A DNA stretch of 64,000 nt. It comes from a bacterium (GTDB lineage Bacteria; Auribacterota; UBA3054). Position numbers and translations under genes: made by a program. The DNA lies in the NCBI GenBank assembly GCA_017616555.1, contig JAFZXZ010000032.1, positions 365,862 to 429,861 on the forward strand, given 5' to 3'. Positions within the stretch are counted from its first letter, which is position 1; each line of letters opens with the position of its first letter. The notes below the pieces were generated by a model. The model made no database searches, was not told the origin of the DNA, and was given only the letters and a program-made list of their open reading frames with translations. This document shows, piece by piece, positions 48,219-56,403 of this stretch.

Positions 48219-50060
48219 ATGCGCAGAATAATTTTTTTACTGGCCTTCCTGGCCTGCGGCGTGACTTTAGCGGATGAACTTTGGTCCGGCACTTTTGAAT
48301 TTTCCGGAGCGGCTGTTGATTCCTCTGAAACGACAGTCATTTATCCCCTTGGCGGTTACCAGAGCAATTCTGCCACTCCCTTGCCTTACAACAGCGGCTG
48401 GGCCAAGGGCACGCCTGAATCCATTGAAATTTTTTATATAAACGAAGAAAATGACAATTTGAGAGGCGTGATCTATTATCAGGAATCCACTTCGCCGTCC
48501 CAGGGCGTCGCGTATTGGGACTATATTGAAACTGATCCGGCTGATATTCCGAGGAACGACACTTATACCATCTATGAATCCGTTCTGAGCGACTATGAAG
48601 AGATCCTGCTGTATCGTTCCGTCACGATCGTTCCGGAACCGGCTGCCGCTTTGCTTTTAGTTTTAGCGGGAGCTTTTTTCATGAGAAAAAGAATAAAAGG
48701 ATTTTTAGTGTGTTTGCTTGCTCTTACTGCCGTTAGCGCTTCCTTAGCGGAAGTGACTTCCGTCAGCTGCTTCCAAGCTCAGCCCTTCAATAACAAGGTC
48801 GTCATCAACTATACGCTTTCCAAAACGACTGAAAAGGTCACGCCGGTCTTTACGGTTTCTTTTGCCGGCAAATACGACAACGGCGAACCCTTCAATCTTG
48901 AAGACAACGGCACCATTACCGGCGACGGCGCGGCTGGCATCGTGCTGGGGGAAGGCAGCAAGCAAGCAGTTTGGACTCCTGGCGGCGGCGTGTCCGAAGT
49001 CTCCACTTCCACAATGCAGGTGAAAGTGGCGGCTGTGGATGTCACCGGGGAGGCAACCTATTTGAAACTTGATCTTTCCAGCAATAAAATGACTAACAGT
49101 GCTCTCGGTCCTGAAAATCCCAATTACGATCCCGAAGATCCTGAAAGCGGCAGATTTTTGTCCATAAATTGCAAGACTTCCGAAATATGGTTCAGAAGAG
49201 TCGAGCCGGGCACCTTCACTATGGGAAGCGATGTGAATGAAGTTGGCAGACCAACGGATAAAAGTGTTATAGATTATGAGACCGGAGGAAGGCACATTGT
49301 CAACAGTGAAACCGAGCATTCAGTGACCATTACCAAGGCTTTTTATCTTGCTGTTTTTGAAACAACGCAGGACCAGTACGAGACTATTTTTTGCGAAAAT
49401 CCTTCAAGATGGCGTTCCAATCTTGCCGAGGGCGAAACCCAGGAGGCGAGGCCTGTTGATTATGTTTCATACAATGATATCAGAGGAGGAAACGAAGGAG
49501 GGACATGGCCCGAAAAAACCGATTACCGGGTGGACGACGACAGTTTCTTCGGAAGAATTCGTTTTCTTACCGGCGACGGCATTATTTTTGATCTGCCCAC
49601 CGAGGCTCAATGGGAAATGGCCTGCCGCGATAAAGGCGACGGAAGCTATGTGGGCAGCAGCAGATGGAGTGATGATTCCGTTTTCACCATGACTGCAAGC
49701 GCAAAGAATACGGACGATAACCTTGAAAATGTTGCCTGGTACGCAAATAACACTAAAGTATCTTCTACTTATCCTTCCCACGAGGTTGGCCGTAAAAAAC
49801 CCAATGGGATCGGCCTTTATGATATGCTCGGCAATACCATGGAATGGTGCCTGGACTGGTCGAAAACGTATATTGTGCCGTATGATTTGGATCCGGTCGG
49901 CCCGCCCTATGAGGAAAGCAACGAAGGCCAGAGCCGCAGGAAACGCGGAGGCTCCGCCCAACAAAATGCCGCTAATTGCCGCATAGCTGAAAGGATGAAC
50001 GGAAGGCCTAATGACAAAAATCAAAACTGCGGTTTCCGCATTGCTATTCAGACAAAATAA
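48219..50060 (+). CDS. PEP-CTERM protein fused in frame to a second exported SUMF1-fold protein
   Basis: A 613-residue open frame with two export units. Residues 1-158 are a complete small PEP-CTERM protein: signal MRRIIFLLAFLACGVTLA, a short beta domain, and VPEPAAALLLVLAGAFFMRKR. No stop follows. Instead MRKRIKGFLVCLLALTAVSASLA (from residue 155, listed as two overlapping halves) forms a second signal peptide. A linker domain comes next, then a formylglycine-generating-enzyme-like domain (about 325-611) with EPGTFTMGS, LPTEAQWEMACR, GLYDMLGNTMEWCLDW and CGFRIA. The two FGE catalytic Cys expected after GGS are absent (GGSAQQNAANC), so sulfatase activation is unlikely. An internal ATG at 48681 with GGGAG 8 bases upstream could start the second protein separately. 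Confidence 0.85.
   Translation: MRRIIFLLAFLACGVTLADELWSGTFEFSGAAVDSSETTVIYPLGGYQSNSATPLPYNSGWAKGTPESIEIFYINEENDNLRGVIYYQESTSPSQGVAYWDYIETDPADIPRNDTYTIYESVLSDYEEILLYRSVTIVPEPAAALLLVLAGAFFMRKRIKGFLVCLLALTAVSASLAEVTSVSCFQAQPFNNKVVINYTLSKTTEKVTPVFTVSFAGKYDNGEPFNLEDNGTITGDGAAGIVLGEGSKQAVWTPGGGVSEVSTSTMQVKVAAVDVTGEATYLKLDLSSNKMTNSALGPENPNYDPEDPESGRFLSINCKTSEIWFRRVEPGTFTMGSDVNEVGRPTDKSVIDYETGGRHIVNSETEHSVTITKAFYLAVFETTQDQYETIFCENPSRWRSNLAEGETQEARPVDYVSYNDIRGGNEGGTWPEKTDYRVDDDSFFGRIRFLTGDGIIFDLPTEAQWEMACRDKGDGSYVGSSRWSDDSVFTMTASAKNTDDNLENVAWYANNTKVSSTYPSHEVGRKKPNGIGLYDMLGNTMEWCLDWSKTYIVPYDLDPVGPPYEESNEGQSRRKRGGSAQQNAANCRIAERMNGRPNDKNQNCGFRIAIQTK
48668..48683 (+). promoter_or_regulatory. Internal ribosome-binding site and start codon inside the fusion gene
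   Basis: GGGAG (48668-48672), 8 bases, ATG (48681-48683), in frame with the surrounding gene. It would produce a 459-residue protein beginning with its own signal peptide. The outer gene start at 48219 has a weaker ribosome-binding site than this one. Confidence 0.55.
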
Positions 50061-50094
50061 TAATTAGAGTTTGGGCAATAATTGAAATCAATTG

Positions 50095-50128
50095 ACTTCC
50101 CTGGGAGAGATCCCGGGGAAGTTTTTTT
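50095..50128 (+). terminator. Intrinsic terminator with GAGA loop, copy 2
   Basis: ACTTCCCTGGGA-GAGA-TCCCGGGGAAGT (50095-50122) plus T7. Differs from the copy at 48083 by one base in the stem region. It ends the SUMF1-fold fusion gene. Confidence 0.92.
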
Positions 50129-50177
50129 GGGTGATTTCTGGCTGGGAGGCTGGCGTGTGCCATTTTTCGTTTCCTTA

Positions 50178-50186
50178 TGCTAAAAT
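50178..50186 (+). promoter_or_regulatory. Extended -10 promoter of leuB
   Basis: TGCTAAAAT at 50178-50186 matches the extended -10 pattern. The -35 at the right distance is poor (TGCCAT). The leuB ATG at 50217 has AAGGAAA upstream. Confidence 0.55.
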
Positions 50187-50216
50187 AAAATATTAAACAA
50201 AAAATAAGGAAATGAA

Positions 50217-51308
50217 ATGAAAGAAGTGAAAAGAATAGCGGTCATCCCCGGCGACGGGACCGGACCGGAAGTGATAGGCGAAGGCTTGAAGGTTATGAAA
50301 GCCTGTTCTGGCAGCTTGGGCTGCGAACTGGAATTCAAGCATTTCGATTTCGGCGGCGAAAGGTATATGCGCACCGGCGAGACTTTGCCGGAGGGCGCCA
50401 TTGATGAATTGAAGACTTTCGACGCCATTTATCTCGGAGCGATCGGGCACCCTGATATCAAGCCCGGCATTCTTGAGAAAGGCATTCTTTTGAAGCTCAG
50501 GTTCGAGCTGGACCAGTATATCAACTTGAGGCCGGTCAGATTGTTCCCGGGCGTGGAGACGCCGCTGAAAGGGAAAGGGCCGGATGACATCGATTACACG
50601 GTCGTTCGTGAAAATTCCGGCGACGTTTACACCGGCATGGGCGGAGCAATGATGGTCGGAACCAAGGACGAAGTCGCTACTCAGGTCATGGCGTATTCCC
50701 GCAAGCAGGTTGACCGCTGCCTTAGGTACGCTTTTGAGTACGCCCGCAAGTATGGCAAGGCGGCTAGGGGAAAAGCTGAAGTTAGCAAGCTGGCGCTGGT
50801 CGGCAAGTCGAATGTTCTGACTTACGTTTTCGACATGTGGAACAGAGCCTTCGCTGAGATCGGTGAAGAGTATCCCGACATCAAGCGTGAGTACTATCAT
50901 GTGGACGCTACGACGCTCTATCAGGTGGCCACGCCGGAAATGTTCGACGTCGTGGTGACGACGAATCTGTTCGGCGATATCATTACGGACCTGGCGGCCA
51001 TTACCCAAGGCGGCCTGGGCGTGGCGGCGGGCGGCAATCTAAACCCGGAAGGCGTTTCGATGTTCGAGCCGATCGGCGGAACGGCGCCGATGTGGACCGG
51101 CCAAAACAAGATCAATCCTTTGGCTGCCATTTGGTCCGGCGCGATGCTTCTGCAGAGCCTCGGAGAGGAAAAGGTCGGCGACGCGATCGTCGAGGCGATC
51201 GGCGACACTACGCCTAAGATGAAGAGCATGGCGGCAGGGCAAATGGGCTTCTCCACTACGGAAGTGGGGGACATGGTCGCGGAAGCCGCCTTGAAGAGAT
51301 TAAGCTAA
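50217..51308 (+). CDS. leuB: 3-isopropylmalate dehydrogenase
   Basis: A 363-residue NAD-dependent beta-decarboxylating dehydrogenase of leucine synthesis. The start is VKRIAVIPGDGTGPEVIGEGL. The substrate region LRFELDQYINLRPVRLF and VVRENSGDVYTGMGG fit the family. The metal-binding helix has TTNLFGDIITDLAA and the coenzyme region GLGVAAGGNLNPEG, with FEPIGGTAP. LeuB is favoured over isocitrate or tartrate dehydrogenase from the length and these motifs, with some residual doubt about substrate. asd follows after 18 bases; leuA, leuC and leuD are not in the window. Confidence 0.88.
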   Translation: MKEVKRIAVIPGDGTGPEVIGEGLKVMKACSGSLGCELEFKHFDFGGERYMRTGETLPEGAIDELKTFDAIYLGAIGHPDIKPGILEKGILLKLRFELDQYINLRPVRLFPGVETPLKGKGPDDIDYTVVRENSGDVYTGMGGAMMVGTKDEVATQVMAYSRKQVDRCLRYAFEYARKYGKAARGKAEVSKLALVGKSNVLTYVFDMWNRAFAEIGEEYPDIKREYYHVDATTLYQVATPEMFDVVVTTNLFGDIITDLAAITQGGLGVAAGGNLNPEGVSMFEPIGGTAPMWTGQNKINPLAAIWSGAMLLQSLGEEKVGDAIVEAIGDTTPKMKSMAAGQMGFSTTEVGDMVAEAALKRLS

Positions 51309-51326
51309 GAATGGAGGAATAGATTT

Positions 51327-52325
51327 ATGAAAAGAGTTGCCATAGCCGGCGCCACCGGCGCCGTTGGAACGGAAATGCTGAAGACCCTGGAGAAGAGAAA
51401 TTTTCCAGTGTCCAGTTTGAAATTATTGGCTTCCGAGAGATCTGTGGGAAGAAAACTGGTCTTCAAGGGAAAAGAAATCGCGGTGGAATTGCTGCGCCCG
51501 GAAGCTTTCGACGATGTCGATATAGTTTTGTCTTCCACTTCGGGAACCTTGTCGAAGCAGTTCTCTCCGGCGGCGGTCGAGAGAGGCGCCGTGGTCGTTG
51601 ACAACACTTCAGCGTTTAGAATGGATCCTAATGTGCCTCTGGTCGTTCCGGAAGTGAATCCCGAGGACATCAAGTGGCACAAGGGCATTATTGCGAATCC
51701 GAACTGCTCGACGATCATCGCGAACGTTCCCTTGTTCCCGATCTACAAGAAATTCGGCCTGAAGAGATTCGTTTCTTGCACATATCAGGCGGTCTCAGGC
51801 GCCGGCGCCTGGGGCATCGAGGAATTGCGCGAACAGACGAAGGCGTACCTTAACGGCGAACCGATCGTCAAGAACAAATTCCCGCATCAGATCGCCTTCA
51901 ACGTCTTCTCTCACAATTCGGCAATAGGACCGGACGGCTTCAATGAAGAGGAAGCGAAAATGATCAGGGAAACGAGGAAGATCTTCCATGACGATTCCAT
52001 CACGATCAGCGCGACCTGCGTAAGAGTGCCGGTCTTCCGCGCCCATACGGAAGCGCTGCACTGCGAGCTCAAGGAGAAGGCTACGCCGGATGAGATCCGT
52101 GAACTTTTGTCCACGGCTCCCGGCGTGAAAGTCATAGACGACGTCGAGAACAATCACTTCCCGATGCCCATCGAATCCACGGAAGAGTACGAAGTGCGCG
52201 TCGGCCGTATCCGCACGGACTATCTCTTCGACAACGGAATAGCGATGCTTATTTCGGGCGACCAGCTCTTAAAGGGCGCGGCTTTCAACGCCGTTCAGAT
52301 CGCGGAATTGCTTTTAAATCTTTAA
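51327..52325 (+). CDS. asd: Aspartate-semialdehyde dehydrogenase
   Basis: A 332-residue enzyme reducing aspartyl phosphate to the semialdehyde, the branch point to lysine/diaminopimelate, threonine and methionine. The nucleotide-binding start is VAIAGATGAVGTEMLKTLEKR. The active-site Cys is in IIANPNCSTIIANVPL (about residue 131), followed by VSCTYQAVSGAGAWG. Acceptor-binding RVPVFRAHTEAL follows later. It probably shares the leuB promoter. Confidence 0.96.
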   Translation: MKRVAIAGATGAVGTEMLKTLEKRNFPVSSLKLLASERSVGRKLVFKGKEIAVELLRPEAFDDVDIVLSSTSGTLSKQFSPAAVERGAVVVDNTSAFRMDPNVPLVVPEVNPEDIKWHKGIIANPNCSTIIANVPLFPIYKKFGLKRFVSCTYQAVSGAGAWGIEELREQTKAYLNGEPIVKNKFPHQIAFNVFSHNSAIGPDGFNEEEAKMIRETRKIFHDDSITISATCVRVPVFRAHTEALHCELKEKATPDEIRELLSTAPGVKVIDDVENNHFPMPIESTEEYEVRVGRIRTDYLFDNGIAMLISGDQLLKGAAFNAVQIAELLLNL

Positions 52326-52347
52326 CCAAACATAAAAGGAAATAATT

Positions 52348-52908
52348 ATGCAGGAAACCAACACCTTCACAACGGCTGGCGCTCAGCTGAGAGCCCTCGT
52401 TGACATCCCCGGCGCCCCCGGCTGGGTCGACATGATCGTTCTGATCTTGGGTTTGATCTTCGCGACGATCATCATCAATCTGATCATCACTTTGATCGGC
52501 AACATCATTTCCAGCTTCAAGCCGCACAAACGCACGGTCATCGGTTTGGTCGTGGTGGTCTTCCACGTTCTCATGTGGCTGATCTTCATCACGGTCTGCA
52601 TGACTGTAATCGGCGTCGATTTCGTTCCGCTGCTGGCCTGCCTGGGCGTCGGCGGCATCTCCATCGGCATTGCTCTGAAGGATTCCATCGCCAGCTTGAT
52701 GGCCGGCATCACGCTTATTGTCGGTGAAGTCTTCGTTATAGGCGACGTCATCAACGTGGCCGGCGTGGAAGGCGAAGTGGAAGAGATCACGATCCGCTAC
52801 ACGAAACTCTTGGCTGGCGGCGAAAGGATCTACGTCCCGAATCTGAGTATAGTGAATTCGATAGTGGTCCTGAAGAAGTCTGTGAGACTTCCGCAGACGC
52901 AGGCGTAA
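52348..52908 (+). CDS. Small MscS-type mechanosensitive channel protein
   Basis: A 186-residue membrane protein of the MscS family. There are two hydrophobic helices (about 28-52 and 65-90), then the pore-lining helix and beta domain with LACLGVGGISIGIALKDSIASLMAGITLIVGE and FVIGDVINVAGVEGEVEEITIRYTKL. It ends soon after PNLSIVNSIVV, lacking the C-terminal alpha/beta domain of full MscS (about 286 residues). AAGGAAA precedes the ATG. Either a minimal channel or a related transporter; osmotic relief is the likely role. Confidence 0.88.
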   Translation: MQETNTFTTAGAQLRALVDIPGAPGWVDMIVLILGLIFATIIINLIITLIGNIISSFKPHKRTVIGLVVVVFHVLMWLIFITVCMTVIGVDFVPLLACLGVGGISIGIALKDSIASLMAGITLIVGEVFVIGDVINVAGVEGEVEEITIRYTKLLAGGERIYVPNLSIVNSIVVLKKSVRLPQTQA

Positions 52909-52923
52909 CTTTTTTAATTGGGC

Positions 52924-53898
52924 ATGGCCGAGATAATTCGCAACAGCTTCAGTTGGTCTTTCAGTCAGGCCAAGGATTTCTCGGCCTGCCCGCGCCGGTA
53001 TTACTGGCAAAGGTACGGTTCCTGGGGCGGATGGGAGGACATGGCTCCCAAGGGAGTCAAGACGGCCTACCGCCTCAAGCAGATGAAGAACCGCTTCGCG
53101 CTTTCCGGCATCGCGGTGGATCTCGCCGTGAAAGCAGCTTTGCAGTCTGTTTCCCTAGGGAAAGAGACGACCTTGGAGGAGGCGCTTGATCTGGCTGTCA
53201 CTTATCTTAGGAAAGCCTGGATCGAGCATATGGAGGGGCGCTGGCAAATGAATCCCAAGCGCTACACCTGCATAAAGGAGATCTACTACGGGGAATTTTC
53301 CCCGGAAGACGCGGAGGCCAGGTTAAGCTGGGCCGCGGGCATAAAGGAGAAAGTCGGGCTCTGCTTAGAAAACTTTTACGGAATGGTATTGCCGAAAGTT
53401 AGGCAGTATCTCGCGAAGGGGAGCTTGGTCGCTTTTTCCGAAACAGATTTTTTTGAGAAGGAAAGTTTTTCTTTGGGCGGGATAAAGATCTACGCTGCGC
53501 CGGATACGGTCATCCAGTTTGACGACAAGCTCGTTATACTCGACTGGAAGACGGGGCGGCCAAGACAATTCTACGCGCACCAGATGGAAACTTACGGCTT
53601 GTGGGCGCAATGCCGCCATGAAGTTCCGGCTGACAGTATCGAGCTAGAACTCGTGTATCTGCCGGACGGATCGGTGCAGAAGGTCGAATACAATGAGGAA
53701 GTGGCAAGGCAGACCTTCGGCTACATAAGGGAGACCGTGGACGACATCAGCGACAAGCTTAGGGACAGGGACATCGCAAAGAATGAACCGCTGAACATTG
53801 AATGCTTCGGCAGGACGGACAAACTGGAAGTGTGCGCGCACTGCAACTTCATGGAATTGTGCGACAGGCGCTTCGCGCTTCAAGCCGGGAAGGAATAG
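52924..53898 (+). CDS. Orphan Cas4/AddB-like PD-(D/E)XK nuclease with probable 4Fe-4S cluster
   Basis: A 324-residue RecB-family nuclease. Nuclease motifs: Asp-containing VIQFDDKLVILDWKTGRP (the D...DWK core, about 195-211) and a following QMETYGLWA helix. One Cys lies near the N-terminus (FSQAKDFSACPRRYYW, about residue 19) and three near the C-terminus (CAHCNFMELC, about 303-312), the C...CxxCx5C pattern of Cas4 and AddB iron-sulfur nucleases. ATG 52924 is preferred over TTG 52918. No cas gene or CRISPR is nearby; it sits between an MscS-like gene and an acyltransferase. A repair role is more likely than CRISPR adaptation. Confidence 0.85.
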   Translation: MAEIIRNSFSWSFSQAKDFSACPRRYYWQRYGSWGGWEDMAPKGVKTAYRLKQMKNRFALSGIAVDLAVKAALQSVSLGKETTLEEALDLAVTYLRKAWIEHMEGRWQMNPKRYTCIKEIYYGEFSPEDAEARLSWAAGIKEKVGLCLENFYGMVLPKVRQYLAKGSLVAFSETDFFEKESFSLGGIKIYAAPDTVIQFDDKLVILDWKTGRPRQFYAHQMETYGLWAQCRHEVPADSIELELVYLPDGSVQKVEYNEEVARQTFGYIRETVDDISDKLRDRDIAKNEPLNIECFGRTDKLEVCAHCNFMELCDRRFALQAGKE

Positions 53899-54849
53899 AT
53901 GGAAAAAACTCCGAAAAAGAAAAGGCGCAGCTTTATGAGCAGGCATCCCCGTATTCGCTCTATTGCTTACGGGATGTATGCGCTTTTGTTCGCGCTAGTG
54001 GGGATACTTATGTTCCCCTTGGGGTTTATTCCTAGGAAGTGGACTTACAAAATCGGGCGTTTCGTCGGGCTCAACGTCACGTATCACCTTATAAAGCGCA
54101 AATGCTTCCTGAATCTCTTCTACGCTTATGATGAGAGGATGAATGATAAGCGCGCCAAGTATCTGACGAAGAAGATAGCGGTCAACCTTACCTACAGCTT
54201 TTTGGATTGCTTCTACCTCTGGATGTTCAAGTGGCGTTACAGAAAGTACGACCCGGTGGAAGAGTGGAGCGATTGGTCAATCGTCAGCAAATCGATGGAG
54301 GCCGGGCACGGCGTAGTGGTCGCCACGGCGCACTATCACTGCTTCGAAGTGATGCCGGTGCACTTCTGCTATACGCGCCAGGGCTTCGACGGGGGAGTGA
54401 TAGCTCGTACCTTCCCGTCGCCTCTGGCGGTCAAGCTTTACACCTGGCTCAGGAAGCGCTACAACATTCTCTCTTTCTACAGCGACGCGAAAAGCATCAT
54501 CAGAACTTTGAAGAGCGGAAGAGTGGTGGGAGTGCTTCCCGATCTCTACGCCAAGAGAAAATACAAAGTGCCGACGACTTTCTACGGGAAGCCGACGACG
54601 ACTTTCGACATACATTTCAGGGTCGCGGCTCTTTGCGACTGCCCGGTAGTGCCGGCTTTTTTGATGCGCAAGAAAAGCTGCCCCTGGAAATACGGACTGT
54701 TGTTTTACGATCCCATTTATCTCCAGAAGAAGCCCAGCGAAGAAGAAGTCGATGCGAAAGTGCAGCAGCTATCCTCGGTCTTCGAATATCATATGCGGCG
54801 CTTCCCAACCGGGTGGATCTGGTTCCATAACAAATGGCGGATATTTTAA
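53899..54849 (+). CDS. LpxL/HtrB-like lysophospholipid acyltransferase
   Basis: A 316-residue membrane acyltransferase, probably adding a secondary acyl chain to lipid A or a related lipid. The N-terminus is basic followed by one hydrophobic helix (about 17-38). The catalytic HX4(D/E) motif is HYHCFE (about residue 148), with GVVVATAHYHCFEVMPVHF as context. Later motifs GVLPDLYAKRKYKVPTTFYG and the C-terminal WIWFHNKWR fit the LpxL group, where WxWxHxRW is usual. It begins directly after the nuclease stop and is followed by manC after 16 bases. Confidence 0.87.
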   Translation: MEKTPKKKRRSFMSRHPRIRSIAYGMYALLFALVGILMFPLGFIPRKWTYKIGRFVGLNVTYHLIKRKCFLNLFYAYDERMNDKRAKYLTKKIAVNLTYSFLDCFYLWMFKWRYRKYDPVEEWSDWSIVSKSMEAGHGVVVATAHYHCFEVMPVHFCYTRQGFDGGVIARTFPSPLAVKLYTWLRKRYNILSFYSDAKSIIRTLKSGRVVGVLPDLYAKRKYKVPTTFYGKPTTTFDIHFRVAALCDCPVVPAFLMRKKSCPWKYGLLFYDPIYLQKKPSEEEVDAKVQQLSSVFEYHMRRFPTGWIWFHNKWRIF

Positions 54850-54865
54850 CCAAGGATCATTGTTT

Positions 54866-55945
54866 ATGTCTAAAGACGGAAGGATCGCGATCTGCGTAAT
54901 GGCAGGCGGAATAGGGGAGAGGTTCTGGCCTCTCTCAAGGACGATGCGTCCTAAACAGCTTCTCGCCATCACAGGCGAAAGGACGATGCTCAGGGAAACG
55001 ATAGCGAGGCATGCCGGTCTCTCTTCTCCCGAAGACGTTTTCATTATCACTACCAAAGAGCAGTCCGATCTTATCGTTAAGGAGATAAATGAACTCCCGG
55101 AAGGCAATGTCATACCGGAGCCTTGCGGACGCAACACTGCGCCGTGCGTGGCCCTGGGAGCGGCTCTTTTGTACGCCAAGGATCCCGAATCCGTTATGGT
55201 CGTCGTTTCGTCCGACCATCACATCCCCGACAGCGAGGCCTACCGAGCGACCATAGAAGACGCGATCTCTTTGGCGCGCCAGGAGCACGCGCTTGTGACG
55301 ATCGGCGTCGTGCCGCGCTATCCCGAGACAGGCTATGGCTACATCGAGGGGAAGGAAGAGATAAGCTATCCCGGAAAAACAAAGGGAATGAAAGTTTCGC
55401 GCTTTTTGGAGAAGCCGCCTCTGGCGGTCGCCGAAGTCCTTTACAAAACGCCGGGAGTCTTTTGGAACGCCGGAATGTTCGTTTTCAGAACGAAGGATAT
55501 TCTTGCGGCCTTCGAGCGTTTCATGCCTGAGAGCAACGCAGAGCTGAAAGAGATCACGGCAAAGTCGGGAACCGCAGATGAACGCGCGGCGATAGAGAAT
55601 TACTACCGCATCGTTGAGAAGATATCCATAGACAAAGCTGTTCTGGAAAAAGCCGACAATGTGGCTGTCATGGCGGCCGGTTTCCAGTGGAACGACGTGG
55701 GAAGCTGGACTTCCGCTTCGGCTCACTGGCCGGAGGACGAAAAGGGCAACCGCTTGAAAGGCGAAATAAAGCTTTTAGAAAGCGAGAACTGCATCGTAGG
55801 CAACTACCATGAAGGGCTGGTAGGCGTCATAGGGCTTAGAGACGTCGTGGTCATCAGGACAGGCGACGCTGTGCTTGTCTGCGCCAGGGACAAAGTCCAG
55901 GACGTCAAGAAACTTTTAACCGGGCTCGATGAGAAATACAGGTAA
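54866..55945 (+). CDS. manC: Mannose-1-phosphate guanylyltransferase
   Basis: A 359-residue nucleotidyltransferase making GDP-mannose from mannose-1-phosphate and GTP. The signature is VMAGGIGERFWPLSRTMRPKQLLAI, with VVVSSDHHIPD, GYGYIEG and FLEKPP following, and WNAGMFVFR then NDVGSW. There is no phosphomannose-isomerase domain, so this is the monofunctional form. I chose ATG 54866 (AAGGAT upstream) over an upstream frame inside the previous gene because it directly precedes the family N-terminus. The product probably feeds the surface-glycan enzymes encoded elsewhere in the window. Confidence 0.94.
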   Translation: MSKDGRIAICVMAGGIGERFWPLSRTMRPKQLLAITGERTMLRETIARHAGLSSPEDVFIITTKEQSDLIVKEINELPEGNVIPEPCGRNTAPCVALGAALLYAKDPESVMVVVSSDHHIPDSEAYRATIEDAISLARQEHALVTIGVVPRYPETGYGYIEGKEEISYPGKTKGMKVSRFLEKPPLAVAEVLYKTPGVFWNAGMFVFRTKDILAAFERFMPESNAELKEITAKSGTADERAAIENYYRIVEKISIDKAVLEKADNVAVMAAGFQWNDVGSWTSASAHWPEDEKGNRLKGEIKLLESENCIVGNYHEGLVGVIGLRDVVVIRTGDAVLVCARDKVQDVKKLLTGLDEKYR

Positions 55946-56403
55946 TGCGAATCTTAGCCGTTGACATAGGAAGCGTGAGAACGGGTCTCGCCGTATCCGA
56001 TCCTCTGGGCTTTACGGCCCAGCCTCTCCCGACCGTAGAAGGCGGCGAGGCGAAGGTCAACGCCAAAAAGATCCTGGAAGTGGTTAAGAAATACGCCGAG
56101 GAAAAGGACGAAGCGCGCCGCATCGGAACGGTCGTCCTCGGGAACCCCATTATGCTGAACGGCAAAAAGAGCGAGAGAAGCCTGATATCGGAAGAATGCG
56201 CAAGACTGCTTACGGAATACCTAAGGCAGCAGATCGATTTTCCCGTGGAGGTCGTTTTGAAGGACGAACGCCTGACGTCCGTTGCCGCGGAAAGATGCAT
56301 GCTGAGCATGGACGCCAGCCGCAAAACTAGGAAAGAAAAAAAGGATCAGCTGGCGGCCCAGTTGATTTTAGAAAACTACCTGGAGACGAAGCGCCGTGTC
56401 TAG
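55945..56403 (+). CDS. ruvX: YqgF/RuvX putative pre-16S rRNA nuclease
   Basis: A 152-residue RNase-H-fold protein, proposed to process pre-16S rRNA 5' ends and historically called a Holliday-junction resolvase. It starts RILAVDIGSVRTGLAVSDPLG, has VVLGNPIMLNGKKSERS in the middle, and DERLTSVAAERCM near the end, followed by KDQLAAQLILENYL. All conserved acidic residues are present. It overlaps manC by one base and the next lipoprotein gene by 8 bases. Confidence 0.95.
   Translation: MRILAVDIGSVRTGLAVSDPLGFTAQPLPTVEGGEAKVNAKKILEVVKKYAEEKDEARRIGTVVLGNPIMLNGKKSERSLISEECARLLTEYLRQQIDFPVEVVLKDERLTSVAAERCMLSMDASRKTRKEKKDQLAAQLILENYLETKRRV

Noticed and set aside
52924..53898. CRISPR-Cas locus suggested by the Cas4-like nuclease
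   Set aside because: No repeat-spacer array and no other cas gene lies in the window.
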